64,000 nt of DNA, from contig OZ023197.1 of NCBI GenBank assembly GCA_963995505.1, forward strand, positions 8,297,827-8,361,826, written 5' to 3'. The notes beneath the pieces are model-generated. The model did not search any database and was not told the DNA's origin. It saw only the letters and a program-made list of their open reading frames with translations. Source of the stretch: Hypericum androsaemum (taxonomy: Eukaryota > Streptophyta > Magnoliopsida > Malpighiales > Hypericaceae). The position numbers were made by a program, and so were the translations under genes. Shown here in pieces: positions 56,922 to 64,000 of the stretch; within the stretch, counting starts at the first letter, position 1; every line of letters begins with the position of its first letter.

Positions 56922-58378
56922 TAATTAGTATTTGGATAACCGGTAATTTATTTTAGATCTGTAGGAGTACGTATATAAAGACTAAAACCGCAATAATTCA
57001 CCAGCAAGCAAAGCACGCGGAGGAGGTGAGGTGGGGGGATTTCGTGCTCCTTGGTACAAGTAATTAGACACTTAATTAAATACCATTATGGTTGAAATTA
57101 AGCAGGTAGTGTAAAGTAACGGTTATTTGTGTTCGCAATCAGATAGGATTCTCTTACTACCTTCCAACCACTCAGTGGCTTTGACTTTAATCAAGGGACA
57201 AACACCTGCTAATCCATCATATTATTATACACTAATAAGTAATCAAATATGATTATAATGATTGACAAATACTTAGATCAATTGGCGAGAGCGTTCTAGT
57301 TTAACCAAATTTCAAGTTCGATTCTTTGGGTACACGTCACTATCTCTTTACCGCATTTAACAAGTTATACCCAGCTCAAAACTAGATTAGTCGATTTAAT
57401 GAATCGGATACTAGGTAATTTAAAAATATATTTGATTATATCAATCTCACATATGTCAGCCATGCTAAGGGTGGTCACGACCTCAGTTATGTAGTTGACT
57501 CTCTCACCTATGTTACCAAAAATATACAAGTTAAGACTTGGTGATAAATAATTCATGTAAAATTATTTCCCATCCCATCAATGCAAATATATAATTCTAT
57601 ATCAAAACATAATTAATTCATATTTGATATGTAATGGTAGAATTTAGTAAACAACAAAAACTTGCAAGGTAGGTTGCCCCAATACACAAACATACAAATG
57701 ATATCACATGTTTAGATAAGTTAAGAGGATGGGCCGGAGAGCCGGTAGATTGTTGACAGGTGGAGGTCAGGAAAACAAAGGACGGTATATAAGTTAGTAT
57801 TGATTATGTGTGATTTAGCTAATCCATGCCCTAACAACAAGGGCAGGGCAAGAATTTCCACACAAAAAACCTTACATTGATTCAATATATACGGTTTTTT
57901 TCAAAATAGATAAAAAAATAAATAAATTTCCCACAAAGGTACAAATTTAAGATCTTCTTGATTAAATTCTTATATTTTTAAAAAAATTGAAATTTTTATA
58001 ACTTCATCATTTTACTCACTATATAATTCTGATAGTAAAAAATCTCTCCCTTTCTAAATTGTGGAGCTTTTTCTCTCTAGAAAAATATCTAGTAAAGTTT
58101 TCTATCTTTTTAAGGGTTTTTTCTTCCTCCGCCACCTTCCCCTACCATCTCCTCCGCATACCTCCCATCTCCTCCCTATGGTTCGCCTTAGCTGGTCCCC
58201 TTTGCCGACCTCCATCTCCTTCCTCCGGTTTGCTACAGCTGGTCCCACCATTGTCGTACTCTACACCAGTTCCAGCATTCCTCTCCTACCCTCCGCCTAC
58301 TTCTTCCTCGCTCGCCGGTCGCCTCCTCCACGCTCGCCGGCCTTCGCTCAGTCAGGTTTTTTTCTCGGTAGGTGGTCG
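56922..58378. other. Gene-free region with a SINE-like fragment
   Basis: No supported gene. At about 57270-57345 AATTGGCGAGAGCG and AAGTTCGATTC sit in the spacing of pol III A and B boxes, as in a tRNA-derived SINE, but there is no clear tail. The CT/Pro-rich open frames at 58059-58436 are low in complexity and are not called. Confidence 0.4.
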
Positions 58379-58667
58379 TGTTAGAAATTCAGCAATTAGA
58401 GAACAAATGCGCAAAGAACACGGACACAAGATATAACGTAGTTCGACCTAATGCCTACGTCCACGGAGAGAAAAGAAAACTTTTATTAATGGATCTGAGT
58501 CATAAAGCCATAAAAAACTCTTGGGTAATATGCCTTTATATAGAGGCAAACTCTTGTACATCAAATAAGCTATCTAGGTCGAATTAGGAGTCCAAAACAA
58601 GAGCCCGAACTAAACTGGACACAAGCCCACAAAATATTTCCTCTTCAATTTCTCGACATCTCCAACA
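58379..58667 (-). repeat. 3' LTR of second copia derivative
   Basis: 289 bases; in minus orientation TGTTGGAG...TTTCTAACA, preceded by the purine-rich GAAGTGGAGAT. Clearly related to 10558-10841 but more diverged than those two LTRs are from each other. Confidence 0.88.
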
Positions 58668-59424
58668 ATCTCCACTTCGGCAAAAAATCATCCTGTGGAC
58701 GAACCATAAAGCTCCATCCGAATTTCAACAAACTCCACATTGACGAGACACCGCCCCATGAAGAACCATAAGAACTCGCGAAACCAATTTGACTCCACTG
58801 ACTCCACCTCGAACCATAGATACAACTACCATAAATAATACCATCTCAACTTTCTCTCTTCTTTTTTGTTCAATCACTTGGAGCCAGTCCCCAAGCTTGA
58901 GCTTTCGAGCTTGCTTAACGTCTTCCCTTAAATTTTCATCAAATCCCAATTAGCAAGTCCACATGCTGAAGCAACCTTGTGACCAATAGATGCGCTATCT
59001 ATTTTTTGGTTAACCCCAAGCTCCGCAATCTCGAACTACTTTTCTGCTGAACCTTCTTGCCTCAAAGCAATGCTACGTGCCATAACATACAAAGGGCAAC
59101 CTTCTGTTCCACCAAGTAGAACCCATGACATGCCACAAACTTTACCATCCGACCTTGAGTAAGATACATAATTCGCCCGTAGTGCTACCAACGGCTTCGC
59201 ATTCCCTATGCTAAACCTACCCAATACCTTTGACGTGCACGTGCCTTTACCATATCAGGAACTTGCTAATTTTATCTCTGCGAATCCTAACTCCACTTAA
59301 ACCATTCATGTCAAGCCTTCGCTCCATCATACAAGAGCGTTCTCCCTCTCCATCGGAACACAACAAGGTAACTCCACCTACAACAGTGTTCTCTACTAAC
59401 CTGTAGGTGTTCCTAGCATCCCTT
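58668..59424 (-). pseudogene. Non-coding 3' half of second copia derivative
   Basis: Aligns in order with 9830-10557 of the other copy (LDMNGLSGVRIRRD pre-integrase relic near 59280-59310, then stop-filled sequence). No integrase or RT. Confidence 0.65.
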
Positions 59425-59718
59425 TCATCCTTCATCACTACCACGATATCCTTCTCCACCACCATTACCTACAATCTTATAGATGTACCCACTATAATCT
59501 AAGGCTCCTGAGATCAAATTCCTCTCCAACTTCAAAACATGTCTAACCCCACACAATTTCTTCTCAACACCATCCCACATCTTGATCCAGATATCACCTA
59601 TGCCAGCAACTCTACAAGTAGAACCATCACCCACAGTCACCATACTTGAATGAATAAACTTGTAGGTGTTGAACCACCCTCTCTTGGGTGTCATGTGAAA
59701 AGAGAAAACGCTATCCAA
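59425..59718 (-). pseudogene. Copia protease relic (second derivative)
   Basis: Ninety-seven codons: the protease region with DSVFSFHMTPKRGWFNTYK, where copia proteases have D-T/S-G-C/A-S-H-M-T-P. The active-site Gly is lost (DSVF). Continues with GDGSTCRVAGIGDIWIKM and VRHVLKLERNLIS, the usual copia sequence after the protease active site. Confidence 0.75.
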
Positions 59719-59721
59719 AAT

Positions 59722-60477
59722 TTAGGAATCAGAAAGCTTTGGACTTGATAAGTCAGAAAGAACATCACCATCCGACTCGTCCGAATATGAGGTCATATTC
59801 ACAGAACCCAATCCTTTTCCCTCATGATTCCTAGTTCTTCTTAGATAATCCTTCTTCACTTGCCCTTTTTCTCTGCACTCAAAGTAATTTCCTTTGAACG
59901 TCATTGACTCCGACTTGGATTCCTTCCCATCTCTTTCTCCTCCTCGATCATGGATACCCCTCACAACCAGCCCCACTGCTTGATCATCGCTGGTTTTCCT
60001 CCTTTGATGAAATCCTAGCAGGGCACTTGTGATATCTTCCAACACTAGGTACTACATCCCCTAAGTTAGAGTAGTAACCAAATTTTCGTAAGAGCCAGGT
60101 AAGGAATTCAGCAGCAACAATGCCTTGTCTTCTTCCTCAGACTTCACATCACCTTTTCTCAAGTCGCTCACAAGTTGATTGAAACTATTAATGCGTTGGC
60201 TCAAATCCGAACCCTCCTTCATCTTGAGCCCGTACAATCTTTGCTTAAGATAAAGCTTGTTCGACAAAGACTTAGACATATACCTTGCCTTCAATTTCTT
60301 CTATACCTCAGTTGGTGACTCCTCATCCATGACGTGATTCATCACATCGTCCGCCAAGCATAAGCAAATTGTCGCCACTGCCCTAGCCTCCATCTCCTTC
60401 CACTCTTGCTCCTCCATCTTCTCAGACTTCTTCTCCGAGAGCGCGATGAACATCCCTTATTGCACGAGGAGATCCAA
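59722..60477 (-). pseudogene. Copia gag relic (second derivative)
   Basis: Reading from 60477 downward: ALSEKKSEKMEEQEW (shared with the copy at 9187), then KARYMSKSLSNKLYLKQRLYG, LNSLPGSYENLVTTLT, and a degraded zinc knuckle (CREKGQVKKDY). Stops near 60300 and 60050 interrupt it. More of gag survives here than in the first copy. Confidence 0.75.
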
Positions 60478-61030
60478 TGATACGAACCCCGCCAACGATG
60501 CGCGAGACATGTCCACGAAGCGTTGAATTCCCAGATCGTTCTAGATCAGTTTGTGATGGAGATCTCGACCCGATGCTCACAACCAAACAAGAACCTTGGT
60601 ATAAAGACCGCGACCCGCTGCTTAAGTTGAAACAAAGAACCTTGATATATCGATGAAGCCACAAACGGTATGAAGATCCGCTTGATAAGTTGAGGTGAAC
60701 TCGACGGAATCGCTCCGCTGTGTTCGGGAAGTTCCTTTGAACCAAAAGAGAGACTTGCTCACATTTTTAATCAAAGATAATCTGCCTCTTCTCATTGCAT
60801 AAGCCTTTATAAATAGGCTCAATATTACAAAGAGATTTCAAATCAAAATATTTCCTAAATTTGCTAGAAGTTTGGCTGGAAAGATAAACTGAAAATGGAA
60901 TCAAATCTAAACCTTTTAGGAAGGCCAAAACGTGACAAGCAAGCGAAAAGTTGCTGGAACTAATTTCCTAAATAATACTCATGGCTGAAATTGTATTTCC
61001 TAAATAGAATTTCCAAATAAGAGGGAATCA
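60478..61030 (-). repeat. 3' LTR of minus-strand gypsy element
   Basis: 553 bases; in minus orientation TGATTCCC...CGTATCA, with TGAT/ATCA inverted ends. TATTTATAAAGG (about 60797-60808) provides a TATA box. It overlaps the stop codon of the polyprotein. The five bases outside (TCCAA at 60473-60477) would be one copy of the target duplication. Confidence 0.65.
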
Positions 61031-62416
61031 CTCTTCTAGATCTTTGCTGCTGAAAGGACCTTCTAGAACTTGTATTAAGGTCATAAACTCAGCTGAATTT
61101 CGTGGCTCTTGGTCCATGGACTTTAATAAATTTGCTTGGGCCCAACTCTCAGATGTAAGCATGGAAATCAGCCCATTAAGTTGTGACTTGAAATGCTTTG
61201 CACGTGCTCTTGTAACAGGTCTAATTGGCACTTGAACAACGTCATTTGTAGCTCTGCTAGACCCCATGCCAATCTGATCTATTGCTTTGTGATTCGCATC
61301 ATTCCCCTCCTCTTGAGAAGGATTTGTCCTCAAATCTTCATCGCCTACATCAAACAAACTCAAGTCAGAAACATTGAAAGTTGCACTCACGTTATACTCA
61401 CCAGGTAAATCCAACTTATAAGCGTTGTCATTAATGCATTGGATCACTTGGAAAGGGCCATCTCCTCTTGGAAGCAACTTGGAACGCCTTTGCGCTGGAA
61501 AGCGCTCTTTTCGCATATGCAACCAAACCCAATCTCCAGGTTTAAAGACCATCTTATGACGCCCCTTGTTTTCTTGTTTAGCGTATTGCTCCGTTCGTCT
61601 CTCAATGTTGAGCCTTGCTTTCTCGTGAATCTGTTTCACAAACTCAGCCTTCTTTTTCCCATCTAAATTAACACGCTCAATTGGTGGTAACGGAGTTAAA
61701 TCAAATGGGGTTAAAGGATTAAATCCATACACAATTTCAAAAGGTAAAAATTGAGTAGCAGAATGAACAGATCGATTATAGGCAAACTCAATATGTGGTA
61801 AACACTATTCCCAAGTTTTGATGTTCTTTTTAATGATTGCTCTTAACAAAGTGGACAATGTTCGATTAACTACTTCTGTTTGACCATCAGTTTGTGTATG
61901 ACAAGTGGTAGAAAATAAGAGCTTAGTACCTAGCTTGTACCACAAAGTCTTCCAAAAATAGCTTAAGAACTTTGCATCCCTATCAGAAACAATTGTTCTA
62001 GGCATACCATGTAGTTTCACAACCTCCTTAAAGAACAAGTCAGCAATATGAGAAGCATCATCAGTTTTGTGACATGGAATAAAGTGTGCCATCTTAGAGA
62101 ACCTATCCACAACCACAAAAATTGAATCCCTACCACGTTTAGTCCTAGGGAGCCCTAACACAAAATTCATCGAAATATCAATTCAAGGTTCACTAGGAAT
62201 TGGCAAAGGAGTATACAAACCGTTAGGTTGCACGCGAGATTTAGCTTGCCGACATGATACACACCTACCACAGATTCTCTCAACGTCTTTCTTCATATGT
62301 GGCCAGTAAAAATGCTCCTGCAAAATATGCAAAGTTTTTGCAACTCCAAAATGCCCCATTAATCCTCCACCATGGGATTCATGAACTAATAACTCTCGCA
62401 TAGAACAATTATGCAC
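61028..62416 (-). pseudogene. Gypsy integrase (minus-strand element)
   Basis: Three frames: the HHCC zinc-binding domain (62183-62416: HESHGGGLMGHFG, then CGRCVSCRQAKS), the DDE core (61805-62170: [35 protein letters not shown]), and the tail (61028-61732: KPGDWVWLHMRKERFP, DGPFQVIQCINDNAYKLDLP) with a C-terminal extension bearing DLRTNPSQEEGND and VTRARAKHFKSQLNGL. Stops near 62171 and 61803 separate them. No chromodomain is seen in the tail. Confidence 0.85.
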
Positions 62417-62976
62417 ACATAACTTATTATCTCGGAATAGAAATCTATGATGCCTATAAAACTTTCCAAATACAATCTTCTCAGAAGCTCGGTATTCCTC
62501 ATTAAAGTCTTTATCATCAACATATAACTCTTTAATATGTTCAAACCTAGTAATTTTGCATCAAGAGTAGAAAGTAATGCATACATGCGAGAAAGTGCAT
62601 CAACAACCACATTCTCCTTACCTTGCTTATATCGGATGACGTACGAGAACGTCTCAATGAACTCCACCCAACGCATGTGCCTTTTGTTCAGCTTATGTTG
62701 TCCCTTCAAATATTTCAATGATTCATGGTCAGTGTGTATCACGAACTCCTTAGGCTATAGATAGTGTTGCTATATTTCCAAAGCCCGAACCAATGCATAC
62801 AACTCCTTGTCATAAGTTGGGTAATTTAAGGCTGCCCCACCTAATTTTTCGCTAAAGTAAGCAATTGGTCGTCCTTCTTGCATAAGAACAACGCCTATAC
62901 CAACATCTGAAGCATCACATTCAATTTCAAACATTTTTAAAAAGTTAGGTAAAGATAATAAAGGTGCATTTGTCAA
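62386..62976 (-). pseudogene. Gypsy RNase H (minus-strand element)
   Basis: RNase H motifs in two frames: [20 protein letters not shown] and [13 protein letters not shown] (62770-62976), then [20 protein letters not shown] and [15 protein letters not shown] (62570-62742). A stop near 62768 separates them. Confidence 0.85.
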
Positions 62977-63018
62977 CTTCTCTTTGATCAGTTGAAACGC
63001 CTTTTCTTGTTCTTCTCC

Positions 63019-64000
63019 CTATCGAAATCCAACATTCTTCTTGATCACTTCAGTAATTGGTGCAGCGATGCTACTAAAATCCTTCACGAATCTCCGGTAG
63101 AAACTAGCAAGTCCGTGAAAACTCCTTACATTCGCTACACTTTTGGGACTTGGCCACTCTTGGATTGCACGTACCTTCTCTTCGTCAACCTGTATACCTT
63201 GAGCACTAACAACATATCCCAAGAACACAAGCTTGTTTGTGCAAAAAGTACACCTCTTCATATTAGCAAATAATTCACCCTTCCTAAGTGCATCCAAAAC
63301 AAATTTCAAATGTACTACATGATCACCTAAGCTTTTGCTATAAATAAGTATATCATCAAAATAGACGATAACAAATCTGCCAATAAATGGATGCAAAACA
63401 TGATTCATGAGTCTCATAAAAGTGCTTGGAGCATTAGACAAACCAAAAGGCATAACCATCCATTCGTATAAACCATATTTTGTTTTAAAGGCAGTTTTCC
63501 ACTCGTCTCCTTCTTTCATTCTAATCTGATGATAACCACTTTTCAAATTAATCTTAGAAAACACACAAGATCCATGCAGCTCATCCAACATATCATCTAA
63601 ACGAGGAATAGGATGACGATACTTTATCGTTATGTTGTTGATGGCTCGAAAATCAACACACATTCTCCATGTTCCATCCTTCTTTGGTACAAGTAAAACT
63701 AGAACAGCACAAGGGCTCATGCTCTCTCTCAGATGCCCTTTCTCCAATAACTCATTTACTTGTCGTTGAAGCTCTTTTGTCTCCTCGGGATTGCTCCTAT
63801 AGGCTGGTCGGTTTGGAATTGCTGTACCTGGAATAAAGTCAATTTGATGTTCGATTCCCCATATCGGTGGTAACCCTGGTGGTAGGTCCTCGGAAAAGAC
63901 ATCAGCAAACTCCTGCAAAAGAGTGATAACAATACTTGGCAAAGAAAGATCCAATTCGTTAGTAGTTAAAAATGCCTCTTTGTACCTAAGTACAATTATT
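63019..64000 (-). CDS. Gypsy reverse transcriptase, partial, runs off the window
   Basis: Open frame from the window edge to 63019. Begins in the protease-RT linker and covers the whole [91 protein letters not shown], the catalytic YFDD in [13 protein letters not shown], and [18 protein letters not shown]. It is the best-preserved gypsy RT in the window. It ends in a stop shortly after VIKKNVGFR. No in-frame stop occurs between 63954 and 64000, so the true start is outside. Confidence 0.88.
   Translation of the reverse strand, partial: IIVLRYKEAFLTTNELDLSLPSIVITLLQEFADVFSEDLPPGLPPIWGIEHQIDFIPGTAIPNRPAYRSNPEETKELQRQVNELLEKGHLRESMSPCAVLVLLVPKKDGTWRMCVDFRAINNITIKYRHPIPRLDDMLDELHGSCVFSKINLKSGYHQIRMKEGDEWKTAFKTKYGLYEWMVMPFGLSNAPSTFMRLMNHVLHPFIGRFVIVYFDDILIYSKSLGDHVVHLKFVLDALRKGELFANMKRCTFCTNKLVFLGYVVSAQGIQVDEEKVRAIQEWPSPKSVANVRSFHGLASFYRRFVKDFSSIAAPITEVIKKNVGFR

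Larger units (their letters stand above)
58379..60477 (-). mobile_element. Second copy of deleted copia derivative, interrupted
   Basis: On the minus strand. The 3' LTR (58379-58667) matches the LTRs of the nested derivative at 8877-10841, and the internal region contains gag and protease pieces and the same non-coding 3' half. Integrase and RT are missing here too. Its gag is cut at 60477 by the LTR of a gypsy element; the 5' LTR and gag start should lie beyond that element, outside the window. Confidence 0.85.

Noticed and set aside
58059..58436. Pro/Ser-rich open frames on the plus strand
   Set aside because: Low-complexity CT-rich sequence that runs into a copia LTR; no conserved domain or splice support.
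61044..61666. Plus-strand open frames over 61.0-61.7 kb
   Set aside because: Antisense shadows of the gypsy integrase tail.

Overview
This is a nuclear genomic window from a flowering plant, probably a eudicot. Evidence: spliced plant genes (a SAUR, an intronless EXO70, a PBS1-type kinase with GT-AG introns, a peroxisomal dienoyl-CoA isomerase, a NAC factor), a plant nuclear tRNA-Gln, AT-rich intergenic DNA, and plant LTR retrotransposons whose primer-binding sites match the initiator Met tRNA. The species cannot be named from the sequence. Only four protein genes (SAUR, EXO70, DCI1-like, NAC083/VNI2-like) and one tRNA look functional; most of the rest is transposable elements, many nested.

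Layout. 0-8 kb: SAUR gene, EXO70 gene, and a non-autonomous hAT element with an 8-bp target-site duplication (TSD). 8.1-15.5 kb: a degenerate copia element with a shorter, internally deleted copia derivative nested in its gag (exact 5-bp TSD). The outer element lies just upstream of a decayed PBS1-like kinase gene (15.7-18.2 kb). 18.7-19.9 kb: tRNA-Gln(UUG), then a DCI1-like peroxisomal isomerase ending in a peroxisomal targeting signal. 20-24.7 kb: gene-free DNA, a poly(A)-linked retroposon-like unit and a worn copia remnant. 24.8-27.05 kb: a fold-back Mutator-like element with a second small element nested in it. 28.9-36.5 kb: a composite in which a 5S-rRNA-bearing TRIM (Cassandra-like) surrounds a Ty3/gypsy chromovirus unit joined at both ends through the shared primer-binding site. 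38.3-45.2 kb: a young, nearly intact copia element with unequal LTRs. 47.5-48.7 kb: a broken GeBP-type gene running into a 22-bp minisatellite. 49.8-50.8 kb: the NAC gene. 51.1-57 kb: a Harbinger-type MITE, a gypsy deletion derivative, a 178-bp tandem duplication and a 2.15-kb solo LTR. 58.4-64 kb (minus strand): a second copy of the deleted copia derivative, interrupted by a gypsy element that runs off the window.

The host genes do not form an obvious pathway; they are ordinary neighbours separated by repeats. The strongest candidate for something unusual is the TRIM/gypsy chimera at 28.9-36.5 kb: its junction structure fits integration of a one-LTR gypsy circle, or a template switch, at a 14-bp primer-binding-site homology. 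Second is the PBS1-like gene, which has lost kinase residues but keeps the GDKSHV protease-cleavage motif. I found no CRISPR, operon or prokaryote-like system.
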